This document shows positions 28,715 to 39,258 of a DNA stretch of 64,000 bases, one piece after another. The position numbers were made by a program, and so were the translations under genes. This DNA comes from an uncultured Prevotellaceae bacterium (lineage in GTDB: Bacteria; Bacteroidota; Bacteroidia; Bacteroidales; Bacteroidaceae), in assembly GCA_947167515.1 (NCBI GenBank), contig CAMVIM010000006.1, forward strand, positions 1 through 64,000, written 5' to 3'. Within the stretch, counting starts at the first letter, position 1. Each line of letters begins with the position of its first letter. The notes below the pieces were generated by a model. It did no database searches. It saw only the letters and a program-made list of their open reading frames with translations, and had not been told where the DNA came from.

Positions 28715-29707
28715 ATGACTATTCTCAAAAAATATTTGTTTTCATTGCCATCCATAGCAATAGTTCTATTTATGACATCATGTAATAATGTCGTAAACAA
28801 AGATTGTTATCAATATATAGATAATAATGTCGTAAACAAAGATTGTTATCAATATATAGACTCTACATCTGCTCATACTCTGATGTGGAAAGTCGAGAAT
28901 GCCGAGAAGACGGAAATTGCTTATGTTTTAGGGACGATGCATTTGCAGCATAAGAGTTTTTTGGAAAATGTAGAAGGATGGGACTCTGTCTTCAACTCAT
29001 GTGATGCTGTTTGTATTGAAAGCTTCATGGGCGCCAAAATGAAAAGTTCAGATAACTCGCAAATGATGGAAGAATTGATGCCTAATGATACGACATACGA
29101 AGATATCTTGGGCGAAAAAACAAAAGCTTTACGCCCATATGTCACAGATTGGAAATATCGCCCCTATGTGATAAGAAATGTATTTATTCTTTCATTGTAT
29201 GCGGAGATATTCCCTAAACTAATACATAATACAAAGAATCATATTGAATTATCCAAAGACTACATGTTTATGGATTTAGCGATACAAAACAGAACTTTAG
29301 CAAAGGGGAAGAAAATTGTGTTTTTGGATGGAGTGATACAAGAGGAAGACACTGCTAAGAATAAAACACAAAGCAAATCTCTTCGAGAAGAAGTGTTGGC
29401 ATTATATGAAGAGGTGACACATCGTGATTCTATTTTGCGTTTTCATTTAGCGGCGGATAGTGCTTACTATTTTCATGATTTAGAGCGGTTTTCTATACTT
29501 ATCAACCAGGATTCCTTAGTACATACCAAACAACTTATACATGATAGAAACGAGAAGTGGATGCCCCAGATTGTTTCGTCCATACAAAAGCAAAATACAA
29601 TTATTGCTGTTGGTGTGGCCCATCTTATACCAACAAAACATGATAAAGGAATTCTACAAAGATTGAAAGACTTGGGATATAACGTAACGCCATTTAAAAA
29701 TGAATAA
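28715..29707 (+). CDS. TraB/GumN-family lipoprotein with a duplicated N-terminus
   Basis: 330 residues. A lipoprotein signal ends at MTSC (Cys23). Directly after it a 13-residue segment starting NNVVNKDCYQYID occurs twice, from a perfect 39-bp duplication. The rest matches the TraB/GumN (TIKI-like) pattern: YVLGTMHLQH near residue 70, where the family has its GxxH motif, an acidic ES pair in VCIESF, and the second GxxH in VGVAHLIPTKH near the C-terminus. Animal TIKI relatives are metalloproteases; bacterial function is unknown. The gene is clearly more AT-rich than its neighbours, a sign of recent gain or loose selection. Confidence 0.85.
   Translation: MTILKKYLFSLPSIAIVLFMTSCNNVVNKDCYQYIDNNVVNKDCYQYIDSTSAHTLMWKVENAEKTEIAYVLGTMHLQHKSFLENVEGWDSVFNSCDAVCIESFMGAKMKSSDNSQMMEELMPNDTTYEDILGEKTKALRPYVTDWKYRPYVIRNVFILSLYAEIFPKLIHNTKNHIELSKDYMFMDLAIQNRTLAKGKKIVFLDGVIQEEDTAKNKTQSKSLREEVLALYEEVTHRDSILRFHLAADSAYYFHDLERFSILINQDSLVHTKQLIHDRNEKWMPQIVSSIQKQNTIIAVGVAHLIPTKHDKGILQRLKDLGYNVTPFKNE
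28784..28861 (+). repeat. 39-bp in-frame tandem duplication
   Basis: 28784-28822 and 28823-28861 are identical except for the last base (T/C). The unit encodes 13 residues just after the lipid-attachment Cys of the TraB-like protein. Confidence 0.95.
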
Positions 29708-29735
29708 AACATTAATAACGGCGTAACCCCTCTGG

Positions 29736-29798
29736 ACTTACTTCCACAAAGCTCGCGAGCGTTCCCCCACTGCCCTCGTGAGCTTTGTGGAAGTAAGT
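29736..29798. terminator. 24-bp inverted repeat, likely terminator
   Basis: Arms 29736-29759 and 29775-29798 pair at 23 of 24 positions around a 15-base loop (core TTCCACAAAGCTC). It lies about 30 bases after the TraB-like gene. No T-run follows directly. Confidence 0.55.
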
Positions 29799-29822
29799 GT
29801 GAAAAGGGGGTGGAAAATGTTC

Positions 29823-29880
29823 GGAGGGGGGTGGAGAGGGGGTGTAACGCGTTTTTCCACCCCCCTCTCCACCCCCCTCC
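29823..29880. repeat. G-run/C-run inverted repeat
   Basis: GGAGGGGGGTGGAGAGGGGG at 29823-29842 is complementary to the C-rich arm at 29857-29880. The G-rich strand has four or more G-runs and could form a quadruplex as well as a hairpin. Confidence 0.75.
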
Positions 29881-30043
29881 TTCTCTTTTTGGTTATGTTG
29901 AGGCGCATCAATTCTTCTTACAGATGTATTTGAGGAGAGAGAAAGATGTATTTGAAGGGAGGGAAAAAGCAGGGGCGTGGTCTTTTTATTGTGTCGCGGA
30001 TGCTTTTTTTATTCTAAAAATTTCATAATTCAAAATAAATCAG

Positions 30044-30051
30044 TACCTTTG
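30044..30051 (+). promoter_or_regulatory. -7 box of the glycogen operon
   Basis: TACCTTTG, matching TAnnTTTG, 43 bases before the glycogen synthase ATG; a TTTC about 20 bases upstream may be a weak -33 box. Confidence 0.6.
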
Positions 30052-30094
30052 CACCCAATTAAGTTTTAAGGTAAAAGTCTATTACTCTTCATTT

Positions 30095-31771
30095 ATGACT
30101 AAAAAGGTACAAGAACCTCATTACATTTTCGAGTCAAGTTGGGAAGTCTGTAATAAAGTAGGCGGAATTTATACAGTATTATCTACTCGTGCAAAAACAC
30201 TACAGGATAAACTAACCGACAGAGTGTTCTTCATCGGCCCGGACTTTTGGGAGGGCAAGAAAAATCCGTTGTTTAAGGAAAGCAAGACCTTGCTGAAGGG
30301 ATGGCGAAAAAGTGCACAGGAATATGATGGCGTGTCCTTCCGCGTGGGACGTTGGCAAGTGCCGGGCGAGCCTATTGCCATTCTGGTTGATTTCAAACCT
30401 TTTTTTGAACAACGTAATGAGATTTTTGGATGGGCATGGGAAAACTTCCATGTCGATTCGCTCAACGCATACGGCGACTATGATGAGAGCCTGATGTTCT
30501 CGTGGGCAGCGGGCAAGGTGGTGGAGAGTTACTATAAGTTTTTCGGACTCACCCGAGAGGATAACGTGGTGTTTCAGGCACACGAGTGGCAGACTTGCTT
30601 GGCTGCACTCTACGTGAAGAAGTTTGTGCCAGAGGTGGCCACCATCTTTACGACGCATGCCACCACGATAGGCCGCTCCATTGCCGGCAACAACAAACCG
30701 CTCTACGACTATCTCTCGTCCTACAACGGCGACCAGATGGCGGCTGAACTGAATGTGCAGGCCAAGCATTCTGTGGAGAAACAGGCTGCATGGAACGTGG
30801 ATTGCTTCACGACGGTGAGCGAGATTACGGGTAAGGAATGTGCGGAACTGCTTGACAAGCCTGCCGACGAGATTCTGATGAATGGCTTTGAGAATGACTT
30901 TGTACCTTCTCCTGCCGCCAAGTTCAACGAGGCAAGGAAGACCGCCCGAGCCGCGCTGCTCAAGGTGGCTAACACACTGATGGGTACAGACCTGGGCGAT
31001 GACACCATCATCATCAGTACAGGTGGACGATATGAGTACCAGAACAAGGGCATCAATGTCTTTATCGATGCCATGAACCGTCTGCGTTGGGACGACCGGC
31101 TGGAAAAGGACGTGCTGGCGTTTGTGATGGTTCCGGCATGGATGAAGGAGGCGCGCGAAGACCTGAAGGCTGCACTGAAGAACAAGAAGGGGCAGGAAGG
31201 CCCTGTTGGCGACCCTCGCATCACGCATGTGCTCCACGAACAAGACAACGACAAGGTGCTGGGACAGATGAACTGGCTCGACATGCACAATCGTCCCGAG
31301 GATAAAGTGAAGGTCATTTTTGTGCCATGCTATTTGGACGGCACCGATGGCATCTTCAACAAGCAATACTATGAGTTGCTGATAGGCAACGACTTGACCA
31401 TCTTCCCCTCCTACTATGAGCCTTGGGGCTACACTCCCACCGAGTCGGTGGCGTTCCATGTGCCTTGTATCACGACCGACCTGGCAGGATTTGGCTTGTG
31501 GGCCAACAGTCTGGTGGGCAGAATGAGTGAGATAGAAGATGGTGTGAAGACCATCCATCGCTCGGACTATAACTTCGACGAAGTGAGCAACACCATTCGC
31601 GACACCATCTTGAAGTTCTCTCAGATGGAAAAGAAACAGGTGACCGCAGCCCGCCGAAATGCGGAGAAAGTGGCAGAGAAGGCTCTCTGGAAGCATTTCA
31701 TCAAGTATTACTATGAAGCATACGACAAGGCATTGACCCAGCGCAATGTGCGCATGGCCAATGGCAAGTAA
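30095..31771 (+). CDS. glycogen synthase, GT3 (eukaryotic-like) family
   Basis: 558 residues. The N-terminus [18 protein letters not shown] is the GT3 (fungal/animal GYS) version of the donor-binding Lys-x-Gly-Gly motif, not the KTGGL of bacterial GlgA (GT5). Other GT3 marks are [22 protein letters not shown] and the C-terminal Glu-x-x-Gly motif in [16 protein letters not shown]3 enzymes usually use UDP-glucose, so the donor here may be UDP-glucose instead of ADP-glucose; this is inference. The phosphorylase gene starts 34 bases downstream, giving a synthesis/breakdown pair. No branching enzyme is present in the window. Confidence 0.92.
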   Translation: MTKKVQEPHYIFESSWEVCNKVGGIYTVLSTRAKTLQDKLTDRVFFIGPDFWEGKKNPLFKESKTLLKGWRKSAQEYDGVSFRVGRWQVPGEPIAILVDFKPFFEQRNEIFGWAWENFHVDSLNAYGDYDESLMFSWAAGKVVESYYKFFGLTREDNVVFQAHEWQTCLAALYVKKFVPEVATIFTTHATTIGRSIAGNNKPLYDYLSSYNGDQMAAELNVQAKHSVEKQAAWNVDCFTTVSEITGKECAELLDKPADEILMNGFENDFVPSPAAKFNEARKTARAALLKVANTLMGTDLGDDTIIISTGGRYEYQNKGINVFIDAMNRLRWDDRLEKDVLAFVMVPAWMKEAREDLKAALKNKKGQEGPVGDPRITHVLHEQDNDKVLGQMNWLDMHNRPEDKVKVIFVPCYLDGTDGIFNKQYYELLIGNDLTIFPSYYEPWGYTPTESVAFHVPCITTDLAGFGLWANSLVGRMSEIEDGVKTIHRSDYNFDEVSNTIRDTILKFSQMEKKQVTAARRNAEKVAEKALWKHFIKYYYEAYDKALTQRNVRMANGK

Positions 31772-31805
31772 AAAGAATATAATTATCAACCAATTAAATA
31801 AAACT

Positions 31806-34373
31806 ATGAGAATTCAGGCAAGCAACGCCAACACGCCCAATTGGCGTGAGATTAGTGTTAGGTCTTCTGTTCCCGCAGCACTCGAACCGCTGGACGAGAT
31901 TGCTCACAACATGTGGTGGACGTGGAACAATGAAGTGGGTCACATCTTCAACGACATGGATCCACAACTTTGGCATGATGTTCAGCAGAACCCCGTGCTG
32001 TTCCTCGGTCGCATGAACTATGAAAAACTGGAGGAAATCGCTGCCAATAAGAAGATTGTTGACCGCATCAACAAGATTTATAAGGAGTTCCGTGCCTATA
32101 TGGATGTGGAACCCGACAAGAAACGCCCCTCAGTGGCTTATCTTTGCATGGAGTACGGTCTCAGCCATGTGCTGAAGATTTATTCAGGTGGTCTCGGCAT
32201 CTTGGCCGGCGACTATGTGAAGGAGGCTTCAGACTCCAACATCGACTTCTGCGCTGTTGGTTTCTTGTACCGCTATGGCTACTTCACTCAGACCCTCTCG
32301 ATGGAAGGTCAGCAGGTGGCCAACTATGAGGCACAGGTGTTCCCAACACTGCCCATCGAACGTGAGTTGGATGCCGAAGGCAATCAGGTGGTGGTAGATG
32401 TGCCCTACAACAACTACACGGTTCACGCACTCGTTTGGCGTGTGAATGTGGGTCGTGTGAAACTCTATCTGCTTGATACAGACAACGAAATGAACTCTGA
32501 GTATGACCGTTCCATCACTCACGCCCTCTATGGTGGCGACTGGGAGAACCGTCTGAAGCAGGAGATTCTGCTGGGTATCGGTGGTGTGCTGTTGCTCAAC
32601 AAGTTGGGCATCAAGAAGGACATCATCCACTGCAACGAAGGCCATGCCGCCCTTGCAAATGTGCAGCGTCTGGTTGAGTATGTGGAGAGCGGTCTGTCGT
32701 TCAACGAGGCTCTTGAGGTGGTTCGCACTTCATCGCTCTACACTGTTCACACTCCTGTGCCAGCAGGTCACGACTACTTCGATGCAGACCTCTTCGGCAA
32801 GTATATGGGTCAGTACCCTGCCAAACTCGGCATCAGTTGGGACGAGTTTGTGGGTATGGGCCGCGTGAACCCCGACGATAAGGGCGAACGCTTCTGCATG
32901 TCAACCTTCGCTTGCAACACCTGCTCTTGGGTGAATGGTGTAAGTTGGCTCCACGGCAAGGTGTCGAAAGATATGTTCAACGGCATCTGGAAAGGCTATT
33001 TCCCTGAGGAACTGGACAATGTAGGTTATGTGACTAATGGTGTTCACATGCCCACTTGGACTGCTTCTGAGTGGAAATCAGTCTATGAAAAATACTTCGA
33101 CAAGAAGTTCCTTAGCGACCAGTCGAACGAGAAGATTTGGGAGGCTATCTATAATGTGCCAGACCAGGAGATTTGGAACACCCGTCTGGCTCTGAAGGCC
33201 AAACTGATAGAGTATATCAAGAAGGCATTCCAAGAGGACTGGCTGAAACATCAGGGTGACCCCTCTCGCATCGTTTCGATTGTGGAGAAGATTAACCCGA
33301 ATGCACTGACCATCGGCTTTGCTCGTCGCTTTGCCACCTACAAGCGTGCCCACCTCCTCTTCAGCGACCTCGACCGTTTGGCCAAGATTGTGAACAACCC
33401 CAACTATCCTGTTCAGTTCCTCTTTGCTGGCAAGGCTCACCCTGCCGATGGCGCTGGTCAGGGTCTCATCAAAAAGATTTATGAGATTAGCCGTCGTCCT
33501 GAATTCCTCGGCAAGATTATCTTCTTGGAAAACTACGACATGAAGTTGGCTCGTCGCCTTGTGACTGGTGTGGATATCTGGATGAACACTCCGACTCGTC
33601 CACTCGAGGCTTCTGGCACATCGGGCGAGAAGGCTCTGATGAACGGTGTGGTGAACCTCTCCGTGCTGGACGGTTGGTGGCTCGAAGGCTATCGTGAGGG
33701 TGCTGGATGGGCACTCACCGAGAAGCGCACCTTCCAGAATCAGGAGCAGCAAGACCAACTCGATGCAGCCACCATCTACTCGCTGCTTGAGAACGACATC
33801 CTGCCACTCTACTATGCTCGCAACTCTAAGGGCTATTCGGAGGGTTGGATTCAGACGGTGAAGAACTCTATCGCTCAGATTGCTCCACACTACACGATGA
33901 AGCGTCAACTCGACGACTACTTCACGAAGTTCTACAACCCGCTGGCTGCCCGTCGCAAGGAACTCTTTGCCGACAACTTCAAGAAGGCTAAGGACATTGC
34001 AGCATGGAAAGAGCTGGTGGCTTCTCGCTGGGATTCCATCCGTGTGGTATCATACGAAAAAGCAGAGGATATGCTGAAGGGCGACGTGCTTTCGGGCAAG
34101 AAGTACAACCTCAAGTATGTGATTGACGAGCAGGGCCTTGACGATGCTATCGGTTTCGAACTCGTCACTATCTTCCGCGATGAGGATGGTCGTGAGCACA
34201 TCAGCCAGATTGACCCGTTGACAGTGACCAAGCGTGAAGGCAACCTCTACACCTTCGAGGGAACTCACGTCATTCCTACAGCAGGTAGTTTCAAGGTGGC
34301 TTACCGCATGTATCCCAAGAATGCAGACCTGCCACATCGTCAGGACTTCTGCTACGTAAGGTGGTTTAACTAA
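31806..34373 (+). CDS. glgP: alpha-glucan (glycogen) phosphorylase
   Basis: 855 residues from [18 protein letters not shown]35. Releases glucose-1-phosphate from glycogen. The N-terminus [13 protein letters not shown] and the long inserted layout fit the Thermotoga-type short-N-terminal phosphorylases. The PLP-binding Lys lies in [14 protein letters not shown], and the substrate motifs [20 protein letters not shown] (start of the catalytic domain) and [11 protein letters not shown] are present. The C-terminal 100 residues form an extra beta-rich domain. A terminator hairpin follows at 34401-34431. Confidence 0.94.
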   Translation: MRIQASNANTPNWREISVRSSVPAALEPLDEIAHNMWWTWNNEVGHIFNDMDPQLWHDVQQNPVLFLGRMNYEKLEEIAANKKIVDRINKIYKEFRAYMDVEPDKKRPSVAYLCMEYGLSHVLKIYSGGLGILAGDYVKEASDSNIDFCAVGFLYRYGYFTQTLSMEGQQVANYEAQVFPTLPIERELDAEGNQVVVDVPYNNYTVHALVWRVNVGRVKLYLLDTDNEMNSEYDRSITHALYGGDWENRLKQEILLGIGGVLLLNKLGIKKDIIHCNEGHAALANVQRLVEYVESGLSFNEALEVVRTSSLYTVHTPVPAGHDYFDADLFGKYMGQYPAKLGISWDEFVGMGRVNPDDKGERFCMSTFACNTCSWVNGVSWLHGKVSKDMFNGIWKGYFPEELDNVGYVTNGVHMPTWTASEWKSVYEKYFDKKFLSDQSNEKIWEAIYNVPDQEIWNTRLALKAKLIEYIKKAFQEDWLKHQGDPSRIVSIVEKINPNALTIGFARRFATYKRAHLLFSDLDRLAKIVNNPNYPVQFLFAGKAHPADGAGQGLIKKIYEISRRPEFLGKIIFLENYDMKLARRLVTGVDIWMNTPTRPLEASGTSGEKALMNGVVNLSVLDGWWLEGYREGAGWALTEKRTFQNQEQQDQLDAATIYSLLENDILPLYYARNSKGYSEGWIQTVKNSIAQIAPHYTMKRQLDDYFTKFYNPLAARRKELFADNFKKAKDIAAWKELVASRWDSIRVVSYEKAEDMLKGDVLSGKKYNLKYVIDEQGLDDAIGFELVTIFRDEDGREHISQIDPLTVTKREGNLYTFEGTHVIPTAGSFKVAYRMYPKNADLPHRQDFCYVRWFN

Positions 34374-34400
34374 GCCGCTGAAAGAAACATCGTTATGTCA

Positions 34401-34431
34401 ATTGCACCATCTCCGCGTGGGGTGGTGCAAT
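34401..34431 (+). terminator. terminator after glgP
   Basis: ATTGCACCA at 34401-34409 pairs with TGGTGCAAT at 34423-34431, followed by a T/C-rich stretch; 27 bases behind the glgP stop. Confidence 0.7.
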
Positions 34432-34541
34432 TTCTCTTTCTTGCAAGAATCCTTAAAGGGACTCTCCTCAAAGTGACTCACCCCATACGGGCGCACCCAA
34501 AAGTTTCTTAACAAAAAATGTTTTATCTGAAGATTCTGGAA

Positions 34542-35819
34542 ATGAAAAAAATCTGCATTTTTATCATTCTTTCTTTTCTGGCCTTGTCTGTCTTTGCCCA
34601 GAAAGCAGAAAAGGGCAAGAAAACTGCCGATGTGTTTAAGAAGTCGGCTGTGGTGAAAGCATACCGCACTTGCATGAAAGAGAAAAACTACGCTAAGGCC
34701 AAACAGACTTTGGATGAGGCAGTTAAGAAGTATGGCGAGGCAAAGGAGGATGCGCAACTGTATCACTACAAGATGGAGGCTCTGAACGAGTTGATAGGCT
34801 TGGAAAACAGGAAGATTTACCTGAAGTCAAATCCCGACACAATTGGCTATTTCAACTATATGTACGAACTCTATGTGACGGGGCTGGCCTGTGACTCTCT
34901 GGAGCAGAAGGCCATTGCAAGAAAGCGTGATATGGGAAAGAAGGCCGAGCCGAAACTCCGCAAGGGGGTAGGGACGACCATGCTTGCTTATCGTAAGAAC
35001 ATCTTGAATGCGGGAAAGTTTTATTACAAAAAGCGGAATTACAAGGATGCTTTCCGTTTTCTCAACATGTATGCACAGACAAAATCGTCAGACATTTTTG
35101 TGGATTCAAAAGGTGTTTCCATCTTGGAAGACCCTGATGATATGACAGAGGTTTCCGTGCTTGCGGCATTGAGTGCGTATGGTTCAGGTGATTATGGAGG
35201 TACTATTACTTATCTTGCAGAAAGTCTGAATGATAAGAGTTATGAAAGTCAACTCTTGGAGATAGGCAGTAAGGCATACGGAGAGTTGGGTGACACAACC
35301 CAGATGCTGAACGTGCTTGAGAATGGTTTTCGGCTCTATCCTGATGCTGAATACTTTTTTGTCACGTTGACAAAGTTCTACAACAATCAAGGTGACTATG
35401 AGAAAGCGTTGCAGAAAGCGGAGAGAATGACAGAACTGCACCCGAACAATCGGGACTACTGGTTCATGAAAGGAACCGAACAAGCACTCCTCGGCATGAA
35501 AGAGGAAGCACTTGCTTCGTTTGGGAAATGTGTCGAAATCAAGGCCGATGACGCAGAGGCTTTCTCATCCATCGGAAACATCTATCTGAGTGAGGCTCAC
35601 GATGCTTATGCCCGTTTCAATCTGCCTCGTTCCAATCCTGCTTATACAAAGGAAAGGCAGGCCATCAATGACTTGTATAGGAAGGCTGCCAAGGCTTTTG
35701 AGCAAGCCAAAAAGTTTAGCGAAGCAAACCTTTCTCTATGGTTGTCGGGGCTTCGCGAGGCTTACTTTAAGTTGAATAAAGGACGTGAACTCCGTGCCCT
35801 GGAAAAATATAAGCAATAA
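34542..35819 (+). CDS. secreted tetratricopeptide-repeat protein
   Basis: 425 residues from MKKICIFIILSFLALSVFAQ, a signal peptide (an ATG 24 bases earlier is less likely). TPR-like helical pairs are visible throughout, clearest at about 270-350 (LPDAEYFFVTLTKFYNNQG-type repeats, here DAEYFFVTLTKFYNNQGD, then NPNRDYWFMKG-like and EALASFGKCVEIKADDAEA). No enzymatic motif is seen. A single gene; function unknown, probably periplasmic or outer-membrane scaffolding. Confidence 0.83.
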   Translation: MKKICIFIILSFLALSVFAQKAEKGKKTADVFKKSAVVKAYRTCMKEKNYAKAKQTLDEAVKKYGEAKEDAQLYHYKMEALNELIGLENRKIYLKSNPDTIGYFNYMYELYVTGLACDSLEQKAIARKRDMGKKAEPKLRKGVGTTMLAYRKNILNAGKFYYKKRNYKDAFRFLNMYAQTKSSDIFVDSKGVSILEDPDDMTEVSVLAALSAYGSGDYGGTITYLAESLNDKSYESQLLEIGSKAYGELGDTTQMLNVLENGFRLYPDAEYFFVTLTKFYNNQGDYEKALQKAERMTELHPNNRDYWFMKGTEQALLGMKEEALASFGKCVEIKADDAEAFSSIGNIYLSEAHDAYARFNLPRSNPAYTKERQAINDLYRKAAKAFEQAKKFSEANLSLWLSGLREAYFKLNKGRELRALEKYKQ

Positions 35820-35905
35820 GCAGTGTATGAAGTGACTATCAGATAAGTAGAATTTCCATTTTTTCTCATTTGCAAGCAAAAAATACTTGAAATATGAGAA
35901 TAATT

Positions 35906-35937
35906 TTTGTGCATCTAAAGGATTTTATATACCTTTG
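35906..35937 (+). promoter_or_regulatory. ftsK promoter (-33/-7)
   Basis: TTTG at 35906-35909 and TACCTTTG at 35930-35937 with 20 bases between: a full consensus match, 43 bases before the ftsK ATG. Confidence 0.8.
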
Positions 35938-35980
35938 CACACTTTTGAGTACTTCTGATTGATAAATAGACGACTGGGTA

Positions 35981-38602
35981 ATGGCAAAGAGTAAAGGAAC
36001 TTCGAAAAGCAAAAACGGGAAAAAATACGCGGCTGCACAAAAAGAAAAGTTGAGTGCCGGCGATTTCTTTGTAGGTTTCGGCAAGATGGAAATATTTTCC
36101 TTTTGTATAGGCCTTCTCCTCGTTTTATGCGCTATCTTCATGCTTGTGGCCTTTGTGTCGTATCTCTTTACAGGTGAAGCAGATTACAGCCTTCTGGAAA
36201 GTCATGCCGACCCCCTCAATTGGGAGTTGCAATACAAGAATGTGTGTGGTTCGGGGGGAGCCATTGTGGCCTTTTTCTTCTTGAATGACTTGTTTGGATT
36301 GGCTTCCTTCATTATCCCTCCTTATTTGATTATTGTGGGATTCCGGCTGATGCGGGTCTTCAAGTTTACATTGGTTCGTAAGTTTATCCTGTTCACTTTC
36401 TTGATGTTGTGGACAAGCATCTTCCTTGCTGCCTTTGGCTATCTTTTTCCCTACTTTGAAGGCTCCTTCATCAAGTTAGGCGGTAATCACGGCATTCATG
36501 TGGTGAAGATTTTAACTCAGGTGGTGGGTACTCCGGGCTTATTCGCTTTCTTGGCTATTAGTGCTGTACTTTATCTCATTTATCTGAGTGCAAAGACCAT
36601 CGAAGTGATTCGTAACGCTTTCAGAATGAATTTCCTGAAGAAGGTGAATCCTGACCGATGGAAACGTCTAATCAGCCGAGGAGACGATGAAGATGGGGTA
36701 GAATCTGACGCAGAAAGTGATGAAGATGACAACGAAAATGAGACAAATCATGACGACGGGGCTTCTGATGAATCGGGTGATGAAGATAGAAACTACGTGA
36801 CGGGAGGAGACGGAATGTCTTCAACAGTGTTGGAATTTTCCAACATCGCAGGCTCTGAACCTTCCATAGACAATGGGCAGGCCGGAGTGGAAGAGGAAGA
36901 GGTGCAGGCTGTTGGCCACGAAGAGGCACATGACGGCAATGTAGGTGCAGAAACGCTTGTTTCCAACGTGGAAGAGAATGGTTCTGCAAGTGCTGATGAA
37001 GGTGCTGTTGTTCCCACTACGCTGGAGATTGAACAAAATGAAACAGAAAAAGGAAGTGGCAAGATAGAACGAGGCGGTATAGACACCCCCTACGACCCCA
37101 AACTGGCTTTGGAACATTACAAATATCCTACGTTAAATCTGCTCCGCAAGGCTGATGACCAAGGGCCTCAGATAGACATGATAGAGCAGAATGCCAACAA
37201 AGACCGCATCATTCAGGTGCTGAAACAGTTTGGTGTGGAAATCAAGAGTATCAAGGCTACCATCGGCCCCACTATCACGCTCTACGAGATTGTGCCAGCC
37301 GAAGGCACACGTATCAGCAAAATCCGCAATTTGGAGGACGACATCGCTCTGTCGCTGGCAGCAGAAGGTATCCGTATCATTGCCCCCATTCCGGGCAAAG
37401 GAACGATTGGTATAGAGGTGCCGAACAAGAAGAAGTGCATTGTCTCGATGGAGAGCGTCATCAACAGTCGTGTTTATCAGGAAAGCAAGATGGAACTCCC
37501 TTGTGCTGTCGGCAAGACCATCAGCAACGAAGTCTTCATGTTCGACTTGGCCAAGGCTCCTCACCTGCTGGTGGCTGGTGCTACAGGTCAGGGTAAGTCG
37601 GTGGGGTTGAATGCTATTGTCACCTCTCTGCTCTACAAGAAGCATCCGTCGGAACTGAAAATTGTGATGGTTGACCCGAAAAAGGTGGAGTTCAGCATCT
37701 ACAGCCCCATCGAGAATCACTTTTTGGCACGTCTGGAAGAAGAGGAGGATTGCATCATCACCGATGTGCAGAAAGTGGTGAAGACGCTCAACTCTCTTTG
37801 TGCCCTGATGGACAGTCGCTACGATCTGCTCAAGCGTGCCCATGCCCGTAACATCAAGGAATATAACGAGATGTTCAAGACCCGCAAACTGAATCCCGAG
37901 CATGGTCATGAGTTCATGCCCTACATCGTGGTCATTGTCGATGAGTTTGGAGACCTTATCATGACGGCAGGCAAAGAAGTCGAGTTGCCTATCTGCCGCA
38001 TTGCCCAGTTGGCCCGTGCCGTGGGCATTCACATGATCATCGCCACCCAGCGTCCGCAGGCCAGCATCATTAGCGGTGCCATCAAAGCCAACTTCCCCAC
38101 ACGCATCGCCTTCAAAGTCAGTTCCATGATGGACTCTCGCGTCATTCTCGACCGTGCAGGAGCCAACCAACTCATCGGCAAGGGCGACATGCTCTATCTG
38201 AATGGTGCAGAGCCGGTTCGTGTGCAGTGTGCATTTGTCGATACGCCTGAGGTGAACGACATCTGCCACTACATAGCCATACAACAGTCCTTCCTCCATC
38301 CCATGTATCTGCCCGATGTGGCTGACCCTGACGGCGACAGTGGCAGCAGTATGGGGACGGTCGATAAGAACCACCTCGACCCCATGTTCCCAGAAGTGGC
38401 CAAGTTTGTGGTCAACAACCAGAGTGGCTCCACCTCGATGATTCAGCGCAACTACTCCATTGGCTACAACCGTGCCGGCAAGATTATGGATCAACTTGAG
38501 AAGATGGGTGTGGTGGGACCACAGGTGGGCAGCAAACCACGCGAGGTGCTCATCAAAGACCCGCTGACATTGGAAGGATTGTTAAATTCATTGCATAGTT
38601 GA
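35981..38602 (+). CDS. ftsK: DNA translocase FtsK/SpoIIIE
   Basis: 873 residues. Pumps chromosome ends through the division septum. A basic N-terminus is followed by four membrane helices (about 37-205), an acidic linker (about 225-350, rich in Glu/Asp, for example ESDEDDNENE), the alpha/beta motor with Walker A AGATGQGKSVGLN and Walker B VVIVDEFGDL, and a C-terminal gamma winged helix (QRNYSIGYNRAGKIMDQLE) that reads KOPS-type orientation sequences. Followed at 29 bases by the LolA-like gene. Confidence 0.96.
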   Translation: MAKSKGTSKSKNGKKYAAAQKEKLSAGDFFVGFGKMEIFSFCIGLLLVLCAIFMLVAFVSYLFTGEADYSLLESHADPLNWELQYKNVCGSGGAIVAFFFLNDLFGLASFIIPPYLIIVGFRLMRVFKFTLVRKFILFTFLMLWTSIFLAAFGYLFPYFEGSFIKLGGNHGIHVVKILTQVVGTPGLFAFLAISAVLYLIYLSAKTIEVIRNAFRMNFLKKVNPDRWKRLISRGDDEDGVESDAESDEDDNENETNHDDGASDESGDEDRNYVTGGDGMSSTVLEFSNIAGSEPSIDNGQAGVEEEEVQAVGHEEAHDGNVGAETLVSNVEENGSASADEGAVVPTTLEIEQNETEKGSGKIERGGIDTPYDPKLALEHYKYPTLNLLRKADDQGPQIDMIEQNANKDRIIQVLKQFGVEIKSIKATIGPTITLYEIVPAEGTRISKIRNLEDDIALSLAAEGIRIIAPIPGKGTIGIEVPNKKKCIVSMESVINSRVYQESKMELPCAVGKTISNEVFMFDLAKAPHLLVAGATGQGKSVGLNAIVTSLLYKKHPSELKIVMVDPKKVEFSIYSPIENHFLARLEEEEDCIITDVQKVVKTLNSLCALMDSRYDLLKRAHARNIKEYNEMFKTRKLNPEHGHEFMPYIVVIVDEFGDLIMTAGKEVELPICRIAQLARAVGIHMIIATQRPQASIISGAIKANFPTRIAFKVSSMMDSRVILDRAGANQLIGKGDMLYLNGAEPVRVQCAFVDTPEVNDICHYIAIQQSFLHPMYLPDVADPDGDSGSSMGTVDKNHLDPMFPEVAKFVVNNQSGSTSMIQRNYSIGYNRAGKIMDQLEKMGVVGPQVGSKPREVLIKDPLTLEGLLNSLHS

Positions 38603-38631
38603 TGAATAAGCATCATATAAAATAAAACATC

Positions 38632-39237
38632 ATGATGAAAAGGATTCTTTTAGCCATTGTGTGCCTGCTGACCTTATGCAGCGTGAAAGCACAAGATGCC
38701 ACCAAGGTGCTTGACAAGACGGCAACCACTCTCCGCGCTGCTGGCAACGTGAAGATAGGTTTCACTCTGGAAGCCAATGGAGCCTCTACGGTGGGGTATA
38801 TCAAGTTGCAGAACCAGAAGTTTGTACTCAATGTGGGAGGCACCATCACATGGTTCGATGGCAAGACCATGTGGACCTATGTGAAGGCCAACGAAGAGGT
38901 GAACGTGACCACACCTTCGGCTGATGCTGTGGCCAAGATGAACCCGTATGCTTTCCTGTCTTTCTATAAAAAGGGCTATACGGCCAAGATGGGGAAGGGG
39001 ACTGCAAAAGAACATGAAGTCATCCTGACTGGTAAGAGCGGCAGCCCTTACAAGCGTGTGGTGGTGTGCATCAACAAATCGACGAAATACCCTACCAGCA
39101 TCACCATGACCACCTCGAAAGATGTCACCACAAAGATACTCTGTAACTCTTTTCTGAAAGACCAAAAGTACAAGGAGGCAACCTTCCGTTTCAACGAGAA
39201 GAATTATCCAGATGTGGAAGTGATAGACCTTCGTTAG
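38632..39237 (+). CDS. LolA-like periplasmic lipoprotein carrier
   Basis: 201 residues with a signal peptide (MMKRILLAIVCLLTLCSVKAQ). The mature part has the LolA/LolB-type half-barrel pattern: a long amphipathic N-terminal helix (KVLDKTATTLRA), then the strands FVLNVGGTITWFDGKTMWTYVK, where W-F/D-G-K-T-x-W-x-Y is the family signature. It probably shuttles lipoproteins or lipids through the periplasm. Directly behind ftsK, an order also seen in other Bacteroidetes. Confidence 0.85.
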   Translation: MMKRILLAIVCLLTLCSVKAQDATKVLDKTATTLRAAGNVKIGFTLEANGASTVGYIKLQNQKFVLNVGGTITWFDGKTMWTYVKANEEVNVTTPSADAVAKMNPYAFLSFYKKGYTAKMGKGTAKEHEVILTGKSGSPYKRVVVCINKSTKYPTSITMTTSKDVTTKILCNSFLKDQKYKEATFRFNEKNYPDVEVIDLR

Positions 39238-39258
39238 TTTAGGCAAAAGAACGAGGCA

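Larger units (their letters stand above)
29708..30094. other. 387-base gap with two large inverted repeats
   Basis: No gene. It contains a 24-bp inverted repeat (29736-29759 with 29775-29798), a G/C-run inverted repeat (29823-29844 with 29857-29880), an A/T-rich stretch, and the glycogen operon -7 box at 30044-30051. Confidence 0.75.

Noticed and set aside
29810-30028. 72-codon frame across the G-run inverted repeat
   Set aside because: It translates through both arms of the palindrome and into an A/T-rich leader; not a plausible protein.
30212-31789. 525-codon open frame opposite the glycogen synthase gene
   Set aside because: Complete overlap with a clear GT3 enzyme and no recognisable protein pattern.
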